Source: JADJLQ01 sp038251405
GTDB lineage: Bacteria; Bacteroidota; Bacteroidia; Chitinophagales; Saprospiraceae
NCBI GenBank assembly: GCA_038251405.1
Contig: JBBSBH010000004.1
Span: 133,210 to 197,209 of the forward strand
DNA: 64,000 bases
Reading direction: 5' to 3'
Both the position numbers and the translations under genes were made by a program. The notes under the pieces are model-generated. The model was given only the letters and a program-made list of their open reading frames with translations. It ran no database searches and had not been told where the DNA came from. This document shows, one piece after another, positions 28,001 to 36,868 of this stretch (its first letter is position 1; every line of letters starts with the position of its first letter).

Positions 28001-29969
28001 CCCACAACATACTTTGAATTATGAAATTCCTTCCAATCAATGGAAAATGGATGGATCAGTAAGTATAGTAGTAAAAAGCATTGATCAATCAATTGATCTT
28101 GCAGAATATTCTAAAATATTAATAAATGGTGGAAGAGTATCCAGAAATAATAAGAATCACGACGCTGAATTTATAATCGGAGTTTATGATAAAATGATTG
28201 GAGATTTTCTTTTTAATGGAGTGGATGGCAGAGACGGTGCTATAAATGCGTTTGGTAGACCAGTACAGGTATTTTCATTCCCTATGGAAGATAATTTAAT
28301 CTCCCAACGAGCAAACTTAATTCGATTCATAGAGACTGGAGTAAAGCCCGGTCAATATGTTATAATTTACAACTTTAAAAACCCCGGCAAATCGTATTTT
28401 CCTGAAGAATGGGCTCGTGACTCAATTTCCCTTGGAAAAAACGTATTCAGTGTACTTGAATCCCGGGGCGCAAAGAAAATAAGGCAGTTGCAGGAATTTG
28501 ATTCTTACCCTTATTTACTTGCCTATCAGGAAGGAGGTGCCGTGATAGATGAAGTGATTTCTTCAGATGGTGGACTGACAGCCATTTCTAGTTTTGAACT
28601 TCCCAAACAGCTCTCCGTTGGCAATGCCAGCTCAACCATTATAGGTCCTGCATTAAGATGGAAAAAATTTGAATGGGAAACAAATGATAAAAGAGATAAG
28701 GCCCTAAATGAATTTACTATTTATGGAATTAATAACCAGGGTGAAACTGAATTGATAAAGACCAGCGATCCTTCGTTTGACTTATCTGCTATATCTGCTG
28801 CCCAATATCCATACATGAGACTTGCATGGAAAGCATCAGATACGCTACTTACCGGGTCATTAAATTTAAGTTATTGGAGAATTTATTTTGACAAACAAGT
28901 AGATCTTGCCATTCAGGCTAATGATGCATTTGATTTTTATAAAGATACTATCGACCAGAATGATATTGTTTCTTTAAAATATTCAATTATTAATAGTAGT
29001 GATCAAGCATGTGATTCTTTGCTGGTAGTTTATTCTATTCAAGACAATAATAATAAAATAGAGTCTGATAGTATAAAATACTTTAATCTTGGTCCGCTGG
29101 AAAAGTTGAATTTGAGAAAGGAAATTACCACTACTCAAAGAGAAAAGCACCAATCCCTGACAGTGGACATAAAAATACTAGATGTAAATAAACTAGAGTA
29201 TACTTTAAAAAACAATACCGGAAAAATAAATTTTTACGTAATAAAGGATATTATCCCTCCTACTTTTAATGTATTTTTTGATGGAAAACAAATAGTAAAT
29301 AATGATTTGGTATCCAGGCAGCCATCCATTGAAATAGATGTGAAAGACAATAAAATTTTAGCAGGTGGAGATAGTCAGGCAATAGATATAAGTATAAAAT
29401 ACCCAAATACGAATCAATATATAAAATTAAGTGCTCAAGAATATAGTATTACGTATTCCAACAAAGAAGCACATATTAAATTAAGTCCTATATTAGACAA
29501 AAATGGTATCTATTCCTTGCGAGTACAAGTAAAAGATAAATCTGGCAATACTGCAGCATTAGAACCATTTGAAATATCTTTTAAAAGAATAATAGAAAAT
29601 TCTATTTCTACAGTACTACCATATCCAAATCCATTTACAACACAATGTCAATTTGCCTATACCATAACCGGCTCGCGGCCATCCGTATTTAAAATACAAA
29701 TAATGACCATAAATGGTAGGATTGTTAAAGAACTAACTGAAAGTGATCTAGGGTTTATAGAGGAGGGAACTCATCTTACAGAACGTACCTGGAATGGCAC
29801 AGATGAATATGGCAACAAGTTAGCCACTGGTACTTATTTGTACAGAGTGGTTGCCAAAGATCTTTCTGGCAAAGAATATCAATCTTTCGAAGATCTTGAT
29901 AATAATGCGGGGTTTGATAATAGGAAATTCTTTAAAAAAGGAGTTGGAAAGTTGGTCATTTTGAGATAG
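25023..29969 (+). CDS. PorU2-like C25-family peptidase (type IX secretion)
   Basis: About 1648 aa from MKLLTKIILFLSSS, a signal peptide ending near FVHAQ; six more residues upstream are possible. The N-terminal beta-rich region reads YRISYEILTNTNFP, like PorU. The peptidase C25 core has the catalytic pair: His in TYLGHGAVN (residue 620) and Cys in LGCNSGN (residue 650). Long Ig/beta domains follow. The end (PYPNPFTT, then WNGTDEYGNKLATGTYLYRV) is a FlgD-like/type IX C-terminal domain. Likely a cell-surface sortase paralogue; whether it cleaves sorting signals is inference. Confidence 0.85.
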   Translation: MKLLTKIILFLSSSFIGIDFVHAQIISKGDTLYGNEWIKYDQTYYKFKVAQDDLYRISYEILTNTNFPMAGVKGSQLQLWRFGKEIPLRVSSSDSWGPGDFLTFWGEKNRTELDSYLFQNPAKEMLNPAYSMFSDSAAYFLTVAPIADKTVRVNTISSNMQLAPSPFFMVDQLAEYHAYPFDKKYDYQNEISYSSYDECEGFGSVSTQSFSLNLTAIDPFAGNADGKLTIRLASILYLNHKIQISINDEVQALDSLFGYQLKVFSLPIPNSLLEHTIKLEIKGIAPGNDLFTVSTIHFEYPKKIGGSLASNEKIISNNSNSLLSFTSELKSPILILNDSDWVLPTSINAGIFFEIGNVNNKFRIADENNKIDIQNLSRINFENITENSQNDYLIITHKTLLTASVSYAEYRKSKAGGNFSTKVVPVEQIYDQFGYGMDQVIGLRNYGQYLSKYWSNLKYVLLIGRALNYRDLRVDKNYTKYAHLNLVPTFGYPGADNLIFARPGENVPVFLIGRLAAQNSDQVVTYLTKVKEYESKLKSPTSNDDLYWRKNVLHMAGGNQTDQRFDLALESLKNLFESTSLKPIITSVNKTSSDPIQGGLSEIITNKINEGVAIQTYLGHGAVNATELGLDNPDLFNNDGKYPICMTLGCNSGNIHTTGISLSESFIFSKKGDIIYLSSSGIGTDGGYIKYVSGLYPRIGNTMYDKSIGEQHYSTLKDFQNSGNSFFDISLSQQFAIHGDPAIHINYYEGPDFTVDYKSFKTIPEVLQADQDSLKISFTLWNLGKFTAEKIPFTLTHQLPDGISIDYPFTTTFTGSTKEVVLSIPSNPNIIGNNIFRIKIDPDNVFNEYPQPFAENNNELIINGQTGIVIPIFNDKITVSLPTEFGIIGTSPFELKAFTPNAFSGPTKFFFEIDTTINFNSTFLFKATSIQRGGMITWKPTITSVPSKVYYWRIRRDTIDTGKSANWTTNSFVYLPEKGTGWNQSHKYQFAANPQHTLNYEIPSNQWKMDGSVSIVVKSIDQSIDLAEYSKILINGGRVSRNNKNHDAEFIIGVYDKMIGDFLFNGVDGRDGAINAFGRPVQVFSFPMEDNLISQRANLIRFIETGVKPGQYVIIYNFKNPGKSYFPEEWARDSISLGKNVFSVLESRGAKKIRQLQEFDSYPYLLAYQEGGAVIDEVISSDGGLTAISSFELPKQLSVGNASSTIIGPALRWKKFEWETNDKRDKALNEFTIYGINNQGETELIKTSDPSFDLSAISAAQYPYMRLAWKASDTLLTGSLNLSYWRIYFDKQVDLAIQANDAFDFYKDTIDQNDIVSLKYSIINSSDQACDSLLVVYSIQDNNNKIESDSIKYFNLGPLEKLNLRKEITTTQREKHQSLTVDIKILDVNKLEYTLKNNTGKINFYVIKDIIPPTFNVFFDGKQIVNNDLVSRQPSIEIDVKDNKILAGGDSQAIDISIKYPNTNQYIKLSAQEYSITYSNKEAHIKLSPILDKNGIYSLRVQVKDKSGNTAALEPFEISFKRIIENSISTVLPYPNPFTTQCQFAYTITGSRPSVFKIQIMTINGRIVKELTESDLGFIEEGTHLTERTWNGTDEYGNKLATGTYLYRVVAKDLSGKEYQSFEDLDNNAGFDNRKFFKKGVGKLVILR

Positions 29970-30017
29970 CCCTGTTAAATAATGCAATCCGAACTGATGG
30001 CTTGTAATTTGATAAAG

Positions 30018-30047
30018 CCCAACTTTTACTGCTGAAGCAAAATTGGG
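30018..30047. terminator. Shared hairpin between convergent genes
   Basis: CCCAA-c-TTTT pairs with AAAATTGGG around an 11-base loop, between the 3' ends of porU2 (plus) and the last polysaccharide gene (minus). It can terminate both. Positions 30,018-30,044 are a near copy of 19,836-19,862. Confidence 0.65.
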
Positions 30048-31166
30048 TTAAAGAGCTAATGCTTTATCCCTATTTGAACAAAATTTAATACATGCGATCA
30101 ACAAAATCATCAGGTAATAGCTAAAATAAAAGCGGTCATCTAAAGCATGCATTTGAGGTTGAACTAATATCCTGACAAAAATGGTGGTTAATAATAAAAG
30201 CACTAAATAATAATCCTTATAAGCGTTTTTAAAAATTTTGGTAGCAGGACTAATCGCTATTAAAAAGCAAACTATACACATGGCATAAAAGTAAGACCTA
30301 TAACCCCAGTGAATTTTCTGAATAATATTTTCAAAAATATTCTGTTGTTGATAATTTTCATTCACGCCAGCAATATTATGATGTGCAGCATAGGCGCTGT
30401 AATAATTTAATCCCCACGTAGATCCTATGCTGAAGGTCACTACTATATAAACCATTAAAAATATGAATATTGCAAAAACAAAATATTTCCAATCCATTAC
30501 TTTATTCAGCCATAAAAACATATACAATAAAAAACACGGTATAATAAAATCCAATCTGGATGCAATAGCGATCATGGATAACAAAGTGCCTTCCAGCAAG
30601 TGATTTCTCTCAAAAACGAAATAACAAATCAATAAATAAAAAAATCCAGCCATCAAATCTGGAGAAGCAAAATGACCTGTATACAAAACAGGCGGGGAAT
30701 AACAGAGCATTACTGTAATCAAAAGACTCATGGGATTACTGAAGTATGCTTGAAGCCAATGAAACAATAAGAAAGCAAGACAAGTAAAGAAAATCAAAGA
30801 AATCAAAACAGGAGCAAATGCCAATTTGACTCCACATATACTAAAAATCGAAATAAGGGCTATATAAAGAGGCTTAATAGAATATAAAGGTAAATGCTTT
30901 AGCATCGATGGAGGATTCTCATAAGTCTCTCTTTTATCGGAGTTAAGATCACCTTTTAATTCTTCGAATTTGTCAGCTGGCGCTAATTCCTTAAGCGATT
31001 TATAAATCCTATCATGTACCTCTCTTACATTAGTAGAATCTACTCCTTGCGACAAAGCCAGGTAAAAAATAATATCTGTATTGTACTTCTGATATTTTGT
31101 AATAAAAAACCAGGCTGGAACCAGTAAAAAAAGAAGAAATAAATAATACTTTCTATTTCTCACCAT
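30048..31166 (-). CDS. Polytopic membrane protein of the polysaccharide locus
   Basis: 372 aa from ATG 31,166 (MVRNRKYYLFLLFLLVPAWFF), one base after the upstream stop; a longer frame to 31,262 lies within the previous gene. About nine hydrophobic helices, with a long non-cytoplasmic loop after helix 1 (residues about 28-95), as in GT-C glycosyltransferases. It could be a lipid-linked-sugar glycosyltransferase or do the job of the missing Wzy polymerase; no motif decides. Last gene of the locus. Confidence 0.6.
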   Translation of the reverse strand: MVRNRKYYLFLLFLLVPAWFFITKYQKYNTDIIFYLALSQGVDSTNVREVHDRIYKSLKELAPADKFEELKGDLNSDKRETYENPPSMLKHLPLYSIKPLYIALISIFSICGVKLAFAPVLISLIFFTCLAFLLFHWLQAYFSNPMSLLITVMLCYSPPVLYTGHFASPDLMAGFFYLLICYFVFERNHLLEGTLLSMIAIASRLDFIIPCFLLYMFLWLNKVMDWKYFVFAIFIFLMVYIVVTFSIGSTWGLNYYSAYAAHHNIAGVNENYQQQNIFENIIQKIHWGYRSYFYAMCIVCFLIAISPATKIFKNAYKDYYLVLLLLTTIFVRILVQPQMHALDDRFYFSYYLMILLIACIKFCSNRDKALAL

Positions 31167-31167
31167 A

Positions 31168-32247
31168 CTATTTTTGTATAGATAGTCCTTCAAGAAGAGC
31201 CTCCAGATATCCCCTACTCCATTCCTGATCAGGCTCCATATAATTGCCCTCAGCCCATTCATTCCATGATTTTAAAAAAACTAACTGATCCCGCTTATCC
31301 TTTTTCCAAACGGTAGCTAGGATTTGAAGTACATGCTTTTTAAAGGACCCAGGTGTAGAATTAATAAGTATATTTTCCCGTCTTCCTGATCTTGGAGAAT
31401 GATCCCAATTGGGTATTATAGTCGGATAAACATAGCTTTTCTCATCTGCTATATTTGAAAAATATTTATAGCACTTGGCATAGTCAAACACCATACCCTG
31501 ATTCAATATTTTTCTTTGAAAAAATAATAATAATTTTTTCTGAACCGGTAAATGCTCCACGAAGTGAAACAATCGGATAATATTGACTGCAGAAAACCCT
31601 TTTTCCAAATAAGTAGGAATGTCTCTATCGTGATATAAAATAGCAATAAAATGAATACCCGGAATGCCATTTTCCTTAGCCAGGTCTTGCCAACATTTTA
31701 TAAATTTATCGCAATCAGGTATTTCCCAGGCACGATGAATTACAAAAACAGGCATGTCGTTTACTCGAATATATCTGGAATCCTTAAAGGCTCTTAACAC
31801 TTCATGAAAATGTACTACCCAATCTTTTTCACCCGGGTATTCCTGCTTAATCAATAACTTGTTAGTTCCGCTTTTGTTAAACTTTTTATCCTCCCAGCTA
31901 TGGTTAGCCCAGGCTAGGCAAAATGGCAAAGCTGGTGTACCACTTTCAAGCACTGCATCGAAAACTTCATATAATAATCGTTTACCATTACCAAACCAAT
32001 AATGCCAATAACAAAATCCATAAACTCCATATGTAGATGCTAAATCAGCTTGCATCTGCCTTACTACAGGATCTAATAAATTATAAAATCCTAGTTCTCC
32101 CGGCAATTTTGGTTGCAGGTGATTTTTAAAAAGTGGTCTTGCGTTTTTTACATTAGTCCATTCAGTAAATCCTTCTCCCCACCATAAATCATTCTCTGGT
32201 GTTGGGTAAAATTGTGGAAGGTAATAAGCAATGACTTTCGGTTTCAT
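31168..32247 (-). CDS. WbsX-like (GH99-like) polysaccharide protein
   Basis: 359 aa from MKPKVIAYYLPQFYPTPEND. The hallmarks are immediate: YYLPQFYP, WWGEGFTEWTNVKNARP, GFCYWHYWFGNGKRLL, LPFCLAWANHSWEDK and near the end FLKSWNEWAEGNYMEPD. This GH99-like family is common in O-antigen and capsule loci, where it is annotated as WbsX glycosyltransferase or hydrolase; its reaction is unsettled. Follows the GT2 gene by 7 bases, so it belongs to the same transcript. Confidence 0.88.
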   Translation of the reverse strand: MKPKVIAYYLPQFYPTPENDLWWGEGFTEWTNVKNARPLFKNHLQPKLPGELGFYNLLDPVVRQMQADLASTYGVYGFCYWHYWFGNGKRLLYEVFDAVLESGTPALPFCLAWANHSWEDKKFNKSGTNKLLIKQEYPGEKDWVVHFHEVLRAFKDSRYIRVNDMPVFVIHRAWEIPDCDKFIKCWQDLAKENGIPGIHFIAILYHDRDIPTYLEKGFSAVNIIRLFHFVEHLPVQKKLLLFFQRKILNQGMVFDYAKCYKYFSNIADEKSYVYPTIIPNWDHSPRSGRRENILINSTPGSFKKHVLQILATVWKKDKRDQLVFLKSWNEWAEGNYMEPDQEWSRGYLEALLEGLSIQK

Positions 32248-32254
32248 ATAATGA

Positions 32255-33088
32255 TTAATTATACGCTCCATACTTCTTTAACTTCGCGTCCTTATAGCCT
32301 TTTATGATATAATATAAAACAGAAAGTCTTTCATTTCCAAATAATAAATTATTTTTAATTCTAGATAATAATTTTCTTTTTACATGCTGTCGAATTAATT
32401 TATCTAATTGCGGATACTTACTATTAAGATATAAATAGTTCCTGATCATATAATAAAATCTAATTGGCGAATGAAGGTTTTTTGATTTAAAAATAAAAAT
32501 TGATTTTGTACTTTCCTTACCTATCTGTTGCTTAAAAATTACATTATAGAACTTAACTATTGAATATCCCTTAAAACTAGCACGATAACAATAATCATGG
32601 TCTACTTCATCAATAAATAAATTTTCATCGAATCCTCCAATTTCATCAAATAAGAATAAATTAATTACACTACTACTAGTAATTACAGAATAAATCTTTT
32701 GGGCTTCATAAGCAGTTGGGTTGTATAAGTCAAGCTCATAATTTGCACCAATCACAGCGGTATTTTGCCAATTGGGATAAGAAACTAATTCATCTCTGTA
32801 TTTAATTAATTGCCCCATCTCCCATTCAGAATCCTGATCCAATAGAAACAATAAATCAAAACTATTGTTTTTGGCTAATACAGACATGAAATTTAAAGCC
32901 TTGGCTATTCCGTCATTTAAACCATTAGCCTGATAAATGATATTATTCTTAGTATTAAATAAAAGAGGTGACTCAAATGCAGAATTATCGTAAAAATAGG
33001 TTGTTTCAAAACAATCAGCATACATAAGCATTCGCTTTATTTGATCAGTACTCGGATTAAATAAAATAACTGCTAAGGCAATATTCAT
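32255..33088 (-). CDS. Glycosyltransferase family 2, rhamnosyltransferase-like
   Basis: 277 aa. IALAVILFNPSTDQIKRM at the N-terminus, LLFLLDQDSEWE (DxD-type site) near residue 80, and GGFDENLFIDEVDHDYCYRA, the acceptor-side motif of the WchL/RfbF-type GT2 group. It would add one sugar to the repeat unit on the cytoplasmic face. Overlaps the wzx stop by four bases (ATGA). Confidence 0.85.
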   Translation of the reverse strand: MNIALAVILFNPSTDQIKRMLMYADCFETTYFYDNSAFESPLLFNTKNNIIYQANGLNDGIAKALNFMSVLAKNNSFDLLFLLDQDSEWEMGQLIKYRDELVSYPNWQNTAVIGANYELDLYNPTAYEAQKIYSVITSSSVINLFLFDEIGGFDENLFIDEVDHDYCYRASFKGYSIVKFYNVIFKQQIGKESTKSIFIFKSKNLHSPIRFYYMIRNYLYLNSKYPQLDKLIRQHVKRKLLSRIKNNLLFGNERLSVLYYIIKGYKDAKLKKYGAYN

Positions 33089-34341
33089 AGTTCTCTAATC
33101 GAAGAATAAAATATTTGATAAGCCTTGATTGCATAATAAGCACTAAATATAGAATGAATAATTACAAAAAACAATACAATACATATTGATGGGACTTCAA
33201 GAATCCATGAAATGCCTCCAGCAAGTACCATGCTAACTAAAAGTAAAACTGATCCTATTAAAGCGATCCGTTGAAAATTATATACCTGAAATACAACCAT
33301 AAACGGACTTACTATAAACTTCCCTAAGTAAAGCAGGCCTAAAACATAAATATAAATTTCAATTCCCTTCCAATTACTACCTAATAGTAAATCAATATTA
33401 AAATTTCTAAAGATAAAACACTCCATAAAATAAATAAGGAGACCACTCACAAGCAATATTTTCAGAGTAGATACATAAAGTCGCTTAGTCTCCTCTGTAG
33501 GATTTCCAATTTTTGATTTTAATATAGTTGAAAAATTAGCTGATAGAGCCTCTACCGGCAAATTTAAAAATTTGGAAGCTACTTTATACAGTCCTACTGA
33601 TTCAAGACTGGAGAAAGCACTTAAAATAAAAATTGGAATTTGACCCACCAGATTATTAACGATTTCTGATATGGTGGTATATTTTACAAAGTTAATATTT
33701 TCTCTATATTTAGATAATAATGATTTAAAAGACACTAATTTAAAACTGGTAATAATATCCCGCAGTCCCATTTGAAATAGTATAACACAAATAAATAATC
33801 CCAATAAAAACCCAAGGATTAATCCAATTGGACCTTTTAAAAATATCGATAAAATAATTGAAATAACTGCAGGTAAAATAGAAGCGGCTATCTTATATTT
33901 TGCAATCAAATGAAACTTTCCTCTTGCTATACAAATGTTGTTAAATAGAATTAACACTGTGTTTATTAATATTCCAAAGGGTACAAACAGATAGAAATTG
34001 AAAGTATTACCCTTAAATATCAGAGAATAAAGTAATAATACTAATCCAATTACAATAGCTACTATAAATGATCCTTGTAATATCCAATTAAAGTATTCAT
34101 TATATTCAGCATTACCAATGCCCGATTTTAATAGCGAAAATTGCATCTGTCCAGTGGCAACTACATTAGATATTGCTAATATTGAAGTAAACAAGCCAAA
34201 TATACCCATATCCATTGGCGTATAAAATCTAAGAAGAAATAGTGATAAGATAACGGAAATAAACAGTGAAATACCTGAAGCACTTACTAGTTTGAGAAAG
34301 TTACTTCCATATTCTTCAATATATTTTTTTACGAAATTCAA
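33085..34341 (-). CDS. wzx: Wzx-type oligosaccharide flippase
   Basis: 418 aa with about 12 hydrophobic helices and few charged loops, beginning with an amphipathic helix and then SASGISLFISVILSLFLLRFYTP, the usual MOP/Wzx entry. It would flip the lipid-linked repeat unit across the inner membrane. Coupled by four-base overlaps to the genes on both sides. Gene name by role and position. Confidence 0.82.
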   Translation of the reverse strand: MNFVKKYIEEYGSNFLKLVSASGISLFISVILSLFLLRFYTPMDMGIFGLFTSILAISNVVATGQMQFSLLKSGIGNAEYNEYFNWILQGSFIVAIVIGLVLLLYSLIFKGNTFNFYLFVPFGILINTVLILFNNICIARGKFHLIAKYKIAASILPAVISIILSIFLKGPIGLILGFLLGLFICVILFQMGLRDIITSFKLVSFKSLLSKYRENINFVKYTTISEIVNNLVGQIPIFILSAFSSLESVGLYKVASKFLNLPVEALSANFSTILKSKIGNPTEETKRLYVSTLKILLVSGLLIYFMECFIFRNFNIDLLLGSNWKGIEIYIYVLGLLYLGKFIVSPFMVVFQVYNFQRIALIGSVLLLVSMVLAGGISWILEVPSICIVLFFVIIHSIFSAYYAIKAYQIFYSSIREL

Positions 34342-35609
34342 ATTGAATTAGCGTATTTTTCTATGGCAGACAAAAATAATTCATTTGCGCTTTCCCTGCT
34401 ATATTGTTTATAATGTACTACTGACCTCGTCTTAATAAGTAAACCACTCTTCCATTCACTATACCATTCATCCAAAATCCTACTTCCAAACTCGATGTCA
34501 TCCGTGGTGACACAACCGGGCATTCCATGCAATAATTGATCCAAGACATCATGGTCAGATGGAATCAATAATACTCTATTTCCCGATCTCAGGTAGTCAT
34601 AGATTTTAGTACTAAATATTCCTTTGTAACCGTCCCAACCATGATACATCAGGACAGCACTGGAAGAAATAACTTTTATTGATTCCTCATAAGAAATACG
34701 ATCCCGTACTAAATTCAAATTATTTGAAGGAATATTACTCAAAATTAAATTTACTACACTCTCATTGCCTGGCGCCAGAAAACAAATTTTTACTAGTTCA
34801 TCCTTATTTACTAAAAACAATTTAATACAATCCAGAATCCTTTGCAAAAAAGAATCATTTTCATATAACTTTCCAGCGAATGTAATAATAAAATGGTCCT
34901 TGTCTATAGGTAATTCGTGTTTCAACCATAATTCACTATCATATCCATTATTTATAACCAGACTTTTAGATTTTGGTATTTTAAGTGTCTCCAATTTAGC
35001 TTCAGATTCACCTAAAATAAAATTTGCATTATTTATAGACTTTCGCATGTACCATCGCTCAAGGGCAATTTTCAAGCTCCTATTCCATGCTAGTTTTTTT
35101 AGCTTAAGCATATCATGATAATATACATCTCTAAAATCTATCCAATACTTTGTTTTATACTTTGAACAATATTTATTTACTACACGTACCAGATTTGTCG
35201 GGCCGGATTCCACCATCACCAGGTTGTAACCACCTTTCTTCAAAATATCAGGCAAATAGATTTCAAACCATTTATTATATGATTCCTGGGTCAATCTTCC
35301 CAAAGAAAGTTGAGCTAAATAAATCAATTTCCATAACCCTGTATTTTTAAGGACTCCAACCGTATTATAAGTAAACCAGGAATTGAAGTGCGGGATTCTA
35401 ATTACATTCGCCCCATTCTCAACACTAAGTGATAAAGGAGTCTTTAAAATAGTATTTATACGCTCATTCGTTTCTTTTTCTGGAAAATGCCTGGTCAAAA
35501 CATCTACGCTATAACCCGAATCCACCAAAGCTTTAGTAAAGTAAAATGGCCTCCAGCCGTTTACACTTTTAGATGGAGGGTAGGTATATGTCACCAACAG
35601 AATTTTCAA
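34338..35609 (-). CDS. Glycosyltransferase (GT4-like)
   Basis: 423 aa, GT-B fold. MKILLVTYTYPPSKSVNGWRP at the N-terminus is the donor-independent Rossmann domain of WbuB/GT4 proteins. The C-terminal domain shows FIITFAGKLYENDSFL and GIFSTKIYDYLRSGNRVLLIPSD, where Lys and the acidic position contact the nucleotide sugar. Four-base overlaps with both neighbours. The sugar is unknown. Confidence 0.85.
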   Translation of the reverse strand: MKILLVTYTYPPSKSVNGWRPFYFTKALVDSGYSVDVLTRHFPEKETNERINTILKTPLSLSVENGANVIRIPHFNSWFTYNTVGVLKNTGLWKLIYLAQLSLGRLTQESYNKWFEIYLPDILKKGGYNLVMVESGPTNLVRVVNKYCSKYKTKYWIDFRDVYYHDMLKLKKLAWNRSLKIALERWYMRKSINNANFILGESEAKLETLKIPKSKSLVINNGYDSELWLKHELPIDKDHFIITFAGKLYENDSFLQRILDCIKLFLVNKDELVKICFLAPGNESVVNLILSNIPSNNLNLVRDRISYEESIKVISSSAVLMYHGWDGYKGIFSTKIYDYLRSGNRVLLIPSDHDVLDQLLHGMPGCVTTDDIEFGSRILDEWYSEWKSGLLIKTRSVVHYKQYSRESANELFLSAIEKYANSI

Positions 35610-36868
35610 GCATTTAGAATTTCAAGCAAAGGCTTCCCTTTGAGTTGCCAGGCATAAGCATCCAAAATTTTATCAGGCAATAATTCGACATTAGGTTTTA
35701 TTTTCCAGTCTTTATAATTCTTAGTTAAGAACGATTTCATATTACCAACCTCACTGGAGTTATTATAAAATAAAGCGCTATTGATCAGATTTGAATAAAT
35801 AGATTCCAATTCTTTATCTCTTTCACCATGAACTAAACAAAATATCGGTTTTCGAGCGGCTAAGTATTCATTAAATTTTCCATGAATAAATCCACTCATA
35901 CTATCATTGCACCAGGTAAGTAACAAATTAATACTCGCTTTTTTCTGCATAGACCAGGAAGATTCAATATCGGTTTGAGATTGACAATTACTAAATTTAA
36001 GAAGTCCTTCCTTTGCCATCCAACTATTCCAAAATTCGTGATGAATGCCTGAGTAATTAATTAATAATTCATCAATACCAATTTTATTCTCTTCTATAAA
36101 TTCTCTTATTGATTTAAATAAATAATCAGCATGTTGAAATTGAGTAAATATTTTACCTGTATAATTAATTATAAATTTATCTGATTTGGAAGAATCAATT
36201 CCTTTGTATGCTTCTGGAATACCATTATATAGAGTAATCGAATTTCTTTTTGATATTTTGTCCCAGAACTTACCAATACCCTCTGTAACAGTGGTCATAT
36301 AATCGGTAGCCAATAACATTTTTTGCAGCCATTTCTTTTGATACCTCGGGTCTTCTATTCTCCACCATAATACATCTCTAAAATCGGCCACCCAAATTAA
36401 TTTCTTACTTTTTTGTTTTACTTGATATGCAATAAAATGGTCTGCAAGAGGTCTGTATGAGGAAAAAATGTGAGTAATATTATCGTTCTCTATTATTTTA
36501 AGTGCTAATTTAATTGCTTTGCGGTAGTAGATACCACCGCCCTCGCCTAACGTTATATTCCAGGGGAAATCTAATAAATGAGCATGGGCCCATTCAATAA
36601 ATTTACCCGGCTTTATACGATTGGAAGTAACTCCATCTTTAAAACCCATTTTCCTCAATACCCATCTATAATCTAAAGCTTCCACTTCATGAATGGTAAT
36701 GGGCAAGTGCGATAAGGCAATTTTAATACCAGGACTCATTAAATTAGTAATCACATGAACTTTTACTCCCTGCTCCGCTAACATTTTAGCCAGGTAATAA
36801 TTTCTAGTAGCCGTAACATGTTTTGGATGAAAATAATAGGCACAAAACAAAATGGTTCTTTCTCTCAT
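35606..36868 (-). CDS. Glycosyltransferase (GT-B, divergent)
   Basis: 420 aa with a GT4-like plan: ILFCAYYFHPKHVTATRNYYLAK at the N-terminus, SYRPLADHF in the middle and FIINYTGKIFTQFQHADYLF starting the second domain. The usual ExxxxxE motif is weak (HGKFNEYLAARKPIFCLVHG). It resembles the preceding gene's product in layout, so the two may be old duplicates. Its ATG directly abuts the stop of the upstream gene. Confidence 0.75.
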   Translation of the reverse strand: MRERTILFCAYYFHPKHVTATRNYYLAKMLAEQGVKVHVITNLMSPGIKIALSHLPITIHEVEALDYRWVLRKMGFKDGVTSNRIKPGKFIEWAHAHLLDFPWNITLGEGGGIYYRKAIKLALKIIENDNITHIFSSYRPLADHFIAYQVKQKSKKLIWVADFRDVLWWRIEDPRYQKKWLQKMLLATDYMTTVTEGIGKFWDKISKRNSITLYNGIPEAYKGIDSSKSDKFIINYTGKIFTQFQHADYLFKSIREFIEENKIGIDELLINYSGIHHEFWNSWMAKEGLLKFSNCQSQTDIESSWSMQKKASINLLLTWCNDSMSGFIHGKFNEYLAARKPIFCLVHGERDKELESIYSNLINSALFYNNSSEVGNMKSFLTKNYKDWKIKPNVELLPDKILDAYAWQLKGKPLLEILNA

